Assembly: GCF_003337355.1 (NCBI RefSeq)
Contig: NZ_QPJW01000005.1
Coordinates: 1 to 64,000 of the forward strand
DNA from: Fontibacillus phaseoli
GTDB taxonomy: Bacteria > Bacillota > Bacilli > Paenibacillales > Paenibacillaceae
DNA: 64,000 nucleotides
Direction of reading: 5' to 3'
The notes under the pieces are model-generated. The model did not search any database. It was not told the DNA's origin and saw only the letters and a list, made by a program, of their open reading frames with translations. Made by a program: the position numbers and the translations under genes. Position 1 is the stretch's first letter. The number at the start of each line of letters is the position of its first letter. Of this stretch, positions 57,223 through 64,000 are shown in pieces.

Positions 57223-58087
57223 AATTCCCTATTTTATCTCTCATGTAGGATAGCAATCCATCACGCAGTTCTTTATTCTGAAGGGCATAGTGAATCGTGG
57301 TCTGGATAAATCCGAGCTTCTCTCCAACGTCATGTCGGGTGCCGTCAAAATGATAAGCTACGATACGTTCCGTATCCTTTAGGCGCGAAATAGCATCGGT
57401 TAATTGAATTTCACCGCCAACGCCTTCATGCTGCTCATCCAAGATACCGAAGATTGCCGGGGTTAAAATATATCTGCCCATAATGGCCAAATTCGACGGG
57501 GCTTGATCCGCCGCCGGCTTTTCGACCAATTGTCTGGCTTGATACACGCGGTCTCCGATTTCGGTACCGTCCACGATCCCATACCGGGAAACTTCCTCCC
57601 ACGGAACCGGCTGTACGCCAACGACAGACGCCTTCTGGAAGTTGTACACGTCGATCATTTGCTTAAGGCAAGGAACCTCCGATTCCACGATGTCATCGCC
57701 CAGCAGGACGGCGAACGGCTCGTCGCCGATAAACTTCCTGGCGCACCAGATTGCGTGCCCCAGACCTTTCGGCTCCTTCTGCCTGATGTAATGGATATCG
57801 GCCATCTCCGAGGACTTACGGACCTCGTTGAGCAGCTCCCATTTGCCTTTTTCGGACAATGTATGTTCCAATTCGAAGGAATTATCAAAATGATCCTCGA
57901 TCGCCCGTTTGCCTTTACCTGTAACGATTATGATATCCTCAATACCGGAGGCAACAGCCTCCTCAACGATATACTGAATCGTCGGCTTATCCACGATCGG
58001 GAGCATTTCCTTCGGCATCGCCTTCGTGGCCGGCAGGAAGCGAGTGCCCAGCCCGGCTGCGGGGATAATCGCTTTCCGGATTTTCAT
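57221..58087 (-). CDS. galU: UTP-glucose-1-phosphate uridylyltransferase
   Basis: 288 residues, nucleotidyltransferase: [60 protein letters not shown] and [10 protein letters not shown]. It makes UDP-glucose, the probable source of the first sugar for the priming transferase and a general cell-wall precursor. The ATG at 58087 has SD AAAGGAAG; the frame extends 10 codons further without one. Confidence 0.95.
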   Translation of the reverse strand: MKIRKAIIPAAGLGTRFLPATKAMPKEMLPIVDKPTIQYIVEEAVASGIEDIIIVTGKGKRAIEDHFDNSFELEHTLSEKGKWELLNEVRKSSEMADIHYIRQKEPKGLGHAIWCARKFIGDEPFAVLLGDDIVESEVPCLKQMIDVYNFQKASVVGVQPVPWEEVSRYGIVDGTEIGDRVYQARQLVEKPAADQAPSNLAIMGRYILTPAIFGILDEQHEGVGGEIQLTDAISRLKDTERIVAYHFDGTRHDVGEKLGFIQTTIHYALQNKELRDGLLSYMRDKIGN

Positions 58088-58126
58088 AGCATAAATCTTC
58101 CTTTCCCATGACATCAAGATGGTGCC

Positions 58127-58135
58127 ATTATAACA
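58127..58135 (-). promoter_or_regulatory. galU extended -10 promoter element
   Basis: TGTTATAAT on the minus strand, 40 nt before the galU start. The -35 region is only a T run. Confidence 0.5.
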
Positions 58136-58262
58136 TAGTTCAGGGTAAAAAAAGACAGGCGGATTCTTAGAAAATTCATCGGATCCGTTTGTCGCAAATC
58201 AAGTGTGGATTCAACTGTTCCAACCCCAGTACCGGAGCCCGAATCCATCAGAAAGTTCCTAA

Positions 58263-58300
58263 TAAAAAAGCACCTTACGGAACTTTATCCGTAAGGCGCT
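58263..58300 (-). terminator. Terminator after the 65-residue orphan gene
   Basis: On the minus strand GCGCCTTACGGA pairs with TCCGTAAGGTGC (one wobble) and runs into TTTTTT, 32 nt after the stop at 58332. Confidence 0.9.
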
Positions 58301-58331
58301 TAAGAATAGGTTACTTCGTAAATTTCAATAT

Positions 58332-58529
58332 TTATTGTACCCAGAATTTCAGGCGCGACGCGATAGACTGAGGTGCTTCCTCGCAGCGGTTCCGGCTTCC
58401 TGGTTCTGGGGTGTGGAGGTGGCGCTCCGTTCCGTATTCGATTTTCCGATACTCTTGGTCACCGCCGATTTCCAGCCGTCCATGAACTTTAGTTACCACC
58501 GATTGCATTTCGAGGAATCCTTCAAACAT
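58332..58529 (-). CDS. Small soluble protein of unknown function (65 residues)
   Basis: A short gene with every transcription and translation signal: an extended -10 at 58593, SD GGAGG 9 nt before the ATG at 58529, and a strong terminator 32 nt after the stop. The product begins MFEGFLEMQSVVTKVHG, is charged and hydrophilic, has one Cys, and ends RLKFWVQ. No signal peptide, membrane helix or known motif. A GTG three codons upstream is possible but overlaps the SD spacing. I do not recognise the family. Confidence 0.6.
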   Translation of the reverse strand: MFEGFLEMQSVVTKVHGRLEIGGDQEYRKIEYGTERHLHTPEPGSRNRCEEAPQSIASRLKFWVQ

Positions 58530-58592
58530 CACTTTCACCCTCCTACAAAAATGGACTTCATTAATTCGTCCACTTGTATTGTTTACGCTTTC

Positions 58593-58601
58593 ATTATATC
58601 A
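58593..58601 (-). promoter_or_regulatory. Promoter element of the 65-residue gene
   Basis: TGATATAAT (extended -10) on the minus strand, 64 nt upstream of the start. The leader contains a small TGGAC/GTCCA hairpin just before the SD. The remaining 175 nt up to the next terminator show nothing recognisable. Confidence 0.55.
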
Positions 58602-58775
58602 CATTACCGATTTTTTACTTAGTTATAAATATCGTTTATCCCCTGTTTTTATTATCATTTTGCAGATTGTTCACAATTAAGAATCCCTTTACTGACGCGG
58701 GTTTATAGGATGTCTGCGTACAGAAAACAGTTGTCCGTCACAGGAGTATCCTTCCGTTTCCGAACCCTTTCACCG

Positions 58776-58812
58776 ATAAAAATAGCCTTCTACGCAAGAA
58801 GCGCAGAAAGCT
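58776..58812 (-). terminator. Terminator after the U32-family gene
   Basis: On the minus strand AGCTTTCTGCG pairs with CGTAGAAGGCT (two G-U pairs) and is followed by ATTTTTATC. Confidence 0.75.
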
Positions 58813-58839
58813 ACTATTTATACTAAAACACATATCGTT

Positions 58840-61359
58840 TTATTTAACGAGTTGTCCGCGAGTCACCCCAAGCTGGTTGGTCGCTTTGAGCGATTTCCAG
58901 ACTTGCGTACCGCTGATTTCACCGCGAAGCGCCCGGTTGTAGAGGTCGATTACCTGGTGAACCTGTTCCGGGGTTTCCTCGAGGAACTCTACCCGGTAAG
59001 TCGCCACGCCAAGCTCCATGAAATTGCTCAGGTACTCCGCACCAGACTGCTCAATGGCGTTGTATACTGTATTCCGGCAGCCCTCGTCGACCCGTACCGG
59101 GTGGCTCATGCCGATCCGGTCCTGCAGCGAAGCGCGATGCTCCTCGCATGGGCGGCCGCAGTTGGTGTAGTCCGTACCTTCACTCAGGAAGGTGCAGTAA
59201 ACGCAATGCTCCGTATGGAACATCGGCAGATGCTGGTGGATGACGATTTCCATGCTGGACGTCCGGCTTTGACGCAGCAGATCCACCATCTGCTGCACAT
59301 TCAGGTCGTAGGACGGCGTGACAAGGTCACAACCCGCCTCGAGGAACAGCTCCACCGCTTTATGGTTGGCGATGTTCAGCGAGAAATCGCCGATCAGCCG
59401 CGGATGGGAGGCGGACGGGTTTTCCATCCGGTGGCGCAGGTAGAAGTACAGCGCACCGGTGTTGCGCACCAGCACCGCATCGGGCTGGAGGCGCAGGATG
59501 TTGTTATGGTAGCCGTTCTCGCCCGGCATATGGATGCGCGGCGTAGCCAGCGCAATTTGCTTGCCGGCGGCCCGAACGGCTTCCACCGCTGCCGGGAACT
59601 GCTTGATGAATTCAAAGTCGGCGTAGACCATGTCGACGCCGGCTTCCAGCGCAGCCTGCACCTGCGGCAGGCTGCGGCACAGCGCGGTGAGCTTCGCTTC
59701 ACCGCGAGCCACCGGCGCAGGCACCCCGCCTTTGGCAGGGGCGCCCGCCGACCCGGCCGCCGCCCGCGTGAACACGGGCGGCTTAGGCCGCTCGCCGGCT
59801 AGCAGTTCCACTGCGCGCCGGCGGATGCTGTTCAGCTCTCGCATAGGCAGGATCACGTCGCCATGCAGCTCCGTGTCCAGCCGCTCGAGCTGGAACACCG
59901 TGCCGCCGAGACGGCCGAACTGCTCTTCGAGCAAGGCGCCGTCCATCGGCCGTTTTTGCGCGACCTCGAGCTCCAGCTCCGAGTCGACGCGCACGGTCGT
60001 TCCCTTCTGGACATCGGTCCAGAAGGTCGTCAGCAGTCCGCCTGCGTGGCCGACCGCCCGCACATGTACCGGGAACACCCGGTACGGTTTGTCGGTCTCG
60101 AACGTCTGGCGCAGCCGTTTATCCAAAGCCGGGTCGCTCGTCTTCCAGATCTTGTCGCCCACATGCACCCGGCGCAAATCCACGTCATTGCGCCCCGGAA
60201 CGATGTCGACGATCCAGGTCTCGCCGGCCTCGCCTTCCAGTTTTACGCCTTTGCGGCGTAAATCGTAAACACGGCCGCCTTCTTCCTGCTTCGTCGGATC
60301 GCCCGCATCAAACACGATTCCGTCCCCGCGTTTCAGCGGCGCTTCCAGCTTGCAAACAACGCCGTCGCGGAGGATCTGCTCCACGCGGCCGAGATAGACT
60401 CCACGGCTCTTAGGGAACGTACCGTCCAACAATTGCTTGTTGTTCGTCCCTTCCAGGAACCCGTGCGTAAATCCGCGCGAAAAACTTTGCTGCAATTCGC
60501 GTACTTCCTCTTTGGAAGGACGCGTGTTATCCCCTTCAAAGTAACGGTCAATCGCCTTCCGGTATTTACTCACCACATTGGCTACATATTCGGGACTCTT
60601 CATGCGTCCTTCGATCTTAAACGAAGTCACGCCCGCTTCAATCAATTCCGGCATGATATCGATCGCCGCCAGATCTTTGGGAGACAGTAGGTAAGCCACA
60701 TCGCCCATCGGTTTTTGCTCTCCGTCCACCATCAAATCATAAGGCAAGCGGCATGCTTGAGCGCATTCCCCGCGGTTGGCCGAGCGTCCGCCCCACATTT
60801 CCGAAGTCAGGCACTGCCCGGAATAGGAAACGCATAAAGCTCCATGCACAAAAACTTCCATCGGCAGCTTGGCCTGATCCCCGATCGCCTTAATCTGTTT
60901 CAGATTATTTTCACGTCCAAGTACGACACGCTCCATATTCCAGGGCTTCGTAAACTCCACCGCTTCGGGCGAGGTAATCGTCATCTGCGTCGACCCGTGA
61001 ATCGGGAAATCCGGCGACATCTCCCGGATCATTTTCACCAGACCCAGATCCTGTACAATGACCGCGTCCACACCCGCCTCGATGCAGGCATCGATCAATT
61101 CCCGGGCATCTTCCAATTCATTTTCGAACACCAGAATATTAAAAGTCAAAAAACCCTTCACGCCATAGCTATGCAAAAATGCCATGATTTCAGGCAGCTC
61201 GTCCATTCTGAAATTGTTTGCCCGTGCACGGGCATTGAACTTTTCCACGCCAAAAAATACCGCATCGGCGCCATTCGCCACCGCGGACCGCATGCAGTCC
61301 CAGTCTCCTGCCGGAGCAAGCAGCTCCACATCTTGTCTTGTTATTGCCGTCTGGCTCAT
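58840..61359 (-). CDS. U32 family protein with DUF3656 (RlhA-type 23S rRNA hydroxylation factor)
   Basis: 839 residues. The N-terminal U32 domain (VELLAPAGDWDCMRSAVANGADAVFFG) carries the family signature VFVHGALCVSYSGQC and the Cys set GECAQAC. A DUF3656 middle (about 390-520) and a second U32-like half with CVYCTFLSEGTDYTNCG follow. E. coli RlhA, with U32 and DUF3656, is needed for C2501 hydroxylation in 23S rRNA; older annotation calls these peptidases or collagenases, without the expected protease residues. Longer than RlhA. SD GGGAGG 7 nt before the ATG. Confidence 0.82.
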   Translation of the reverse strand: MSQTAITRQDVELLAPAGDWDCMRSAVANGADAVFFGVEKFNARARANNFRMDELPEIMAFLHSYGVKGFLTFNILVFENELEDARELIDACIEAGVDAVIVQDLGLVKMIREMSPDFPIHGSTQMTITSPEAVEFTKPWNMERVVLGRENNLKQIKAIGDQAKLPMEVFVHGALCVSYSGQCLTSEMWGGRSANRGECAQACRLPYDLMVDGEQKPMGDVAYLLSPKDLAAIDIMPELIEAGVTSFKIEGRMKSPEYVANVVSKYRKAIDRYFEGDNTRPSKEEVRELQQSFSRGFTHGFLEGTNNKQLLDGTFPKSRGVYLGRVEQILRDGVVCKLEAPLKRGDGIVFDAGDPTKQEEGGRVYDLRRKGVKLEGEAGETWIVDIVPGRNDVDLRRVHVGDKIWKTSDPALDKRLRQTFETDKPYRVFPVHVRAVGHAGGLLTTFWTDVQKGTTVRVDSELELEVAQKRPMDGALLEEQFGRLGGTVFQLERLDTELHGDVILPMRELNSIRRRAVELLAGERPKPPVFTRAAAGSAGAPAKGGVPAPVARGEAKLTALCRSLPQVQAALEAGVDMVYADFEFIKQFPAAVEAVRAAGKQIALATPRIHMPGENGYHNNILRLQPDAVLVRNTGALYFYLRHRMENPSASHPRLIGDFSLNIANHKAVELFLEAGCDLVTPSYDLNVQQMVDLLRQSRTSSMEIVIHQHLPMFHTEHCVYCTFLSEGTDYTNCGRPCEEHRASLQDRIGMSHPVRVDEGCRNTVYNAIEQSGAEYLSNFMELGVATYRVEFLEETPEQVHQVIDLYNRALRGEISGTQVWKSLKATNQLGVTRGQLVK

Positions 61360-61731
61360 TTATATCCTCCCGGATGTGCCGCAACACTGCGACCCATCGA
61401 ATTAATTTGTTCATCAAATAAATCTTAAAATTTAAAACTCCAATAACCTTATTATTTTAACAGACATCGCGCTAAGACTCTAGCCATCAAGCAACGGAAA
61501 CCGCTGGCACATGCAAAAAAATCTCCCAAACGACTGAACTCCTTAACCGCATAAAATAAATTGCTAAATAAAAGTCATGCTCGGCAATAAAAAACAACAG
61601 TCGATTCAAAAGATTTAATATTCACCGAACCACTGGATGTATGCGCAAAAAGACACCCCATCCCCAAGCTGGAAACAAAGTGCCTTTGTTGTATTTCACT
61701 TTTAGGTTTACTTAATAAGTCAAAGCCATGA
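61360..61731. other. Gene-free stretch upstream of the U32 gene
   Basis: 372 bp, AT-rich. On the minus strand TGTTAAAAT at about 61455-61463 is a possible extended -10 for the U32 gene, with a 95-nt leader. The terminator at 61647-61687 belongs to the small membrane protein. No other structure is evident. Confidence 0.4.
61647..61687 (-). terminator. Probable terminator after the small membrane protein gene
   Basis: On the minus strand AAAGGCAC pairs with GTGTCTTT (one wobble), enclosing a smaller CC/GG hairpin, and runs into TTTTTG. It lies 45 nt after the stop at 61732. Confidence 0.55.
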
Positions 61732-61941
61732 TTAACTAAACCATGCTTTGATCATGATGGCATCGGAGGCCAAAAAGATCAGCAGACTGAGGATGCCGAA
61801 GCCAATCGCAAACAAATTTCTCTTCGGACGCTCTTTCAACAATCTTACTACCCCGATGAGAATGACAATCGTAAACAAAATCATAAAAATATCGAAACCG
61901 TTAAAGGTCGTCGTTACTTCTCCTGCAGCGGCGAGTAACAT
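61732..61941 (-). CDS. Small membrane protein (DUF2759-like)
   Basis: 69 residues with two predicted membrane helices (FMILFTIVILIGVVRLL and AIGFGILSLLIFLASDAIMI) joined by a basic loop (KERPKRN), which should face the cytoplasm. ATG with SD GAGGAGGG at good spacing and its own terminator. Size and layout resemble the DUF2759 family of Bacillales, but the match is from memory. Function unknown. Confidence 0.6.
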   Translation of the reverse strand: MLLAAAGEVTTTFNGFDIFMILFTIVILIGVVRLLKERPKRNLFAIGFGILSLLIFLASDAIMIKAWFS

Positions 61942-62112
61942 GGCAAGCCCTCCTCAGTAATGTTCGCGGAATTTCCATCTTCTTATATGTTAGCGTCTCA
62001 TTAAAGCGGATGCAAGAGAAAAGTCAAAAAAATGTTGTATTTATTGCTTGAAAAGTTAAATAGCTCATATTCATTTATATCTGTTTCTGTCCTGAAACTA
62101 TTGTTCCAGAGT

Positions 62113-62331
62113 TCCGTTCTCCCTAAACGGACAAATCCCTAAAATGTCCACCTAAAAGTGGACACGAACCTATTTTGTACGTTTATAGAAATCAATCTAT
62201 ATTTAGTTACAAATCATCACTTATTACTATATGTTGCGGTTCCGGTGATAAGCTATATCTATTCCCTTTTCAAAATCATGTCCACCTTTTAAAAGACATT
62301 TTCAGCAAAAAATCCGTCTCCCAAGGACAAA
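62113..62331. repeat. Paired-palindrome element, copy B
   Basis: The same design as 13911-14131. Four sites end in GACA at 62133, 62164, 62298 and 62329, so each end again has a 31-bp pair and the inner pair is 134 bp apart (136 in copy A). Site 2 is TGTCCACCTAAAAGTGGACA and site 3 TGTCCACCTTTTAAAAGACA. The 130-bp centres of A and B are not obviously alike. The flanks to 62480 are AT-rich and low in complexity (ATCATCAACATCATC) and hold no gene. Confidence 0.7.
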
Positions 62332-62480
62332 TCAATATCAACAAGGCCACAGCATTCCTATTTTCCCCCGAATCCCGGCAATTCATTCGATAGCAACCTC
62401 CACCAACACCATCGTTCCCATTATTCCAATCATTCATAATTCCCATCATCAACATCATCACTAATCTTCATCACCGCCCT

Positions 62481-62513
62481 AAAAAAAAGCTCAAGCATTC
62501 TCTGCTTGAGCTT
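62481..62513 (-). terminator. Terminator after uvrA
   Basis: AAGCTCAAGCA/TGCTTGAGCTT arms on the minus strand followed by eight T, 67 nt after the uvrA stop. Confidence 0.9.
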
Positions 62514-62579
62514 TGCATTTGCGTCAACGGGTATTACCTGTCGGTTAATCGACGTGGAATAGCTTTGCCCTTCCGCAAA

Positions 62580-64000
62580 TCAGGAATGGACTTTCCGTTC
62601 CTGCGTCCGTTTCGTGTCACGTTCCAGGACCGGGGCAAGGTAGCGGCCGGTGTAGGATTGTTCGACTTTCACGATCTCTTCCGGCGTGCCGGTAGCGATG
62701 ATCGTACCGCCGCCGCTGCCGCCTTCGGGACCGAGGTCAATCAAATAGTCGGCCGTCTTGATCACGTCCAGATTGTGTTCGATCACCAGAACCGTCTCGC
62801 CGGAATCCACCAGGCGATGCAGTACCGAAAGCAGACGGTCGATATCGTCCACATGGAGGCCGGTCGTCGGCTCATCCAGAATGTAGATCGTCTTGCCCGT
62901 GCTGCGCCGGTACAATTCGGAAGCCAGCTTCACGCGCTGTGCTTCGCCACCGGACAGCGTCGTCGCCGGCTGGCCGAGATTGACGTATCCCAAACCAACG
63001 TCAAGCAGGGTTTGAAGCTTGCGATGGATCTTCGGAATGTTTTCGAAGAAATTCGTCGCATCCTCCACCGTCATCTCCAGCACGTCCGCGATGCTCTTGT
63101 TCTTGTATTTGACCTCCAAGGTTTCCCGGTTGTACCGTTTGCCTTTGCACACTTCGCATGGCACATACACATCCGGTAGGAAGTGCATTTCGATTTTGAT
63201 AATCCCGTCGCCCTTACAGGCTTCGCAACGGCCCCCTTTAATATTAAAGCTGAACCGTCCTTTCTTGTACCCGCGGATCTTGGCCTCATTCGTTTGCGAA
63301 TACAAATCGCGAATGTCATCAAAAACGCCGGTATAGGTCGCCGGGTTGGAGCGCGGTGTCCGGCCGATCGGAGATTGGTCAATATCCACAACCTTCTCGA
63401 CATGCTCTAAGCCCTTCATCTCCCGGTACTGCCCCGGGCGCACCCTCGCTCTGTTCAAATCCCTGGCCAGCGTCTTGTACAGAATTTCATTGACCAGCGT
63501 AGATTTCCCCGATCCGGATACGCCGGTTACCGCCGCAAAAACGCCGATCGGGAATTTAACGTTGATATTCTTCAGGTTATTCTCCTTCGCGCCTTTGACC
63601 TCCAGCCAACGGCCATCCGGTTTGCGCCGCTCCGCCGGAACCTCGATAAATTTCCGGCCGCTTAAATATTGGCCAGTCAGCGAGTTCGGGTCATCCATGA
63701 CCTCCTGCGGCGTTCCTTGCGAGATGACCTGCCCTCCATGAATACCGGCACCAGGTCCGATATCAATAATATGATCGGCAGCCAGCATCGTATCCTCGTC
63801 ATGCTCAACGACAATCAACGTGTTGCCGAGATCCCGCATATGCGCAAGTGTCGATATCAATCGGTCGTTATCCCGCTGATGCAGCCCGATGCTTGGCTCA
63901 TCAAGAATATACAACACGCCCATAAGGCTTGATCCGATCTGGGTCGCCAACCGAATACGCTGAGCCTCCCCGCCGGACAACGTACCCGCTGCACGGCTCA
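62580..64000 (-). CDS. uvrA: Excinuclease ABC subunit A, C-terminal part (partial)
   Basis: The frame runs off the right edge (TLSGGEAQR is the first signature of ATPase I). Visible parts: the end of ABC domain I ([14 protein letters not shown]), Walker A of domain [16 protein letters not shown], the zinc finger [20 protein letters not shown] with its CEVC partner, the second signature [14 protein letters not shown], and Walker [12 protein letters not shown]. About 473 of roughly 950 residues are present, so it lacks the N-terminal half. It recognises damaged DNA in nucleotide excision repair. Confidence 0.98.
   Translation of the reverse strand, partial: SRAAGTLSGGEAQRIRLATQIGSSLMGVLYILDEPSIGLHQRDNDRLISTLAHMRDLGNTLIVVEHDEDTMLAADHIIDIGPGAGIHGGQVISQGTPQEVMDDPNSLTGQYLSGRKFIEVPAERRKPDGRWLEVKGAKENNLKNINVKFPIGVFAAVTGVSGSGKSTLVNEILYKTLARDLNRARVRPGQYREMKGLEHVEKVVDIDQSPIGRTPRSNPATYTGVFDDIRDLYSQTNEAKIRGYKKGRFSFNIKGGRCEACKGDGIIKIEMHFLPDVYVPCEVCKGKRYNRETLEVKYKNKSIADVLEMTVEDATNFFENIPKIHRKLQTLLDVGLGYVNLGQPATTLSGGEAQRVKLASELYRRSTGKTIYILDEPTTGLHVDDIDRLLSVLHRLVDSGETVLVIEHNLDVIKTADYLIDLGPEGGSGGGTIIATGTPEEIVKVEQSYTGRYLAPVLERDTKRTQERKVHS

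Noticed and set aside
58852-59802. A 316-codon plus-strand frame opposite the U32 gene
   Set aside because: Shadow of a GC-rich conserved gene with complete family signatures on the minus strand.
58840-61359. Collagenase-like secreted protease
   Set aside because: No signal peptide; DUF3656 plus the Cys pattern place it with RlhA-type RNA-modification proteins.
61190-61417. A 75-codon minus-strand frame overlapping the U32 start
   Set aside because: It overlaps the conserved U32 N-terminus in another frame and has no SD.
62340-62480. A small gene in the low-complexity ATC/CCA-rich stretch before uvrA's terminator
   Set aside because: Only simple-sequence frames without SD; treated as non-coding.

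Overview
The window looks like chromosomal DNA of a Paenibacillus-type Firmicute. Supporting this are the 5' end of a 16S gene of Bacillales type with a textbook rrn promoter, strong Shine-Dalgarno (SD) sites with many GTG and TTG starts, a mupG-type MurNAc operon, and pcrB, pcrA and ligA in the usual Firmicute order. Genus is inference; no database was searched. Almost everything is on the minus strand, so operons below are read from high to low coordinates.

Left part (1-19.2 kb): the 16S 5' end (1-299), two tandem orphan solute-binding lipoproteins (662-3645), a MurNAc recycling operon murQ-murP-mupG-murR (8241 down to 3862), a radical SAM/SPASM maturase followed by a previously unannotated 27-residue peptide gene (9903 down to 8415), a third, AT-richer solute-binding lipoprotein (10125-11468), then ligA, pcrA and pcrB. 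The pcr-lig region is interrupted by unusual non-coding DNA: a G-rich octamer tandem repeat, a 240-bp trinucleotide-like repeat, four small hairpin repeats, and a 220-bp element with pairs of palindromes exactly 31 bp apart. A second copy of that element lies at 62.1-62.3 kb.

Middle part (19.2-58.1 kb): a large surface-glycan locus laid out like a Gram-positive S-layer glycosylation (slg) cluster. It has a polyprenyl-phosphate sugar-1-phosphate transferase that primes synthesis, an ABC exporter (Wzm/Wzt), an O-antigen-ligase-like polytopic protein with a TPR tail, and donor pathways for dTDP-L-rhamnose (rmlACBD), GDP-D-rhamnose (manC, gmd, rmd), UDP-glucose (galU) and, most notably, a CDP-3,6-dideoxyhexose branch (rfbF, rfbG, rfbH) followed by a ThDP enzyme and a reductase. 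That last set matches the genetic recipe for CDP-yersiniose, a two-carbon branched sugar known from Yersinia. About 19 genes from 54.5 down to 30.5 kb abut or overlap and end at one terminator, so they probably form one operon of about 24 kb. GtrA, a GtrB-like transferase and two large GT-C-like membrane proteins suggest sugars are also added outside the cell. A GT/methyltransferase fusion, a coiled-coil protein and a Wzt with extra domains suggest methyl capping and chain-length control. An acyltransferase gene carries a single frameshift, and a decayed copy of one membrane gene sits on the far side of the rml block.

Right part (58.1-64 kb): a well-delimited 65-residue orphan gene, a U32/RlhA-type protein, a small membrane protein, the second palindrome element, and the C-terminal two-thirds of uvrA running off the window.
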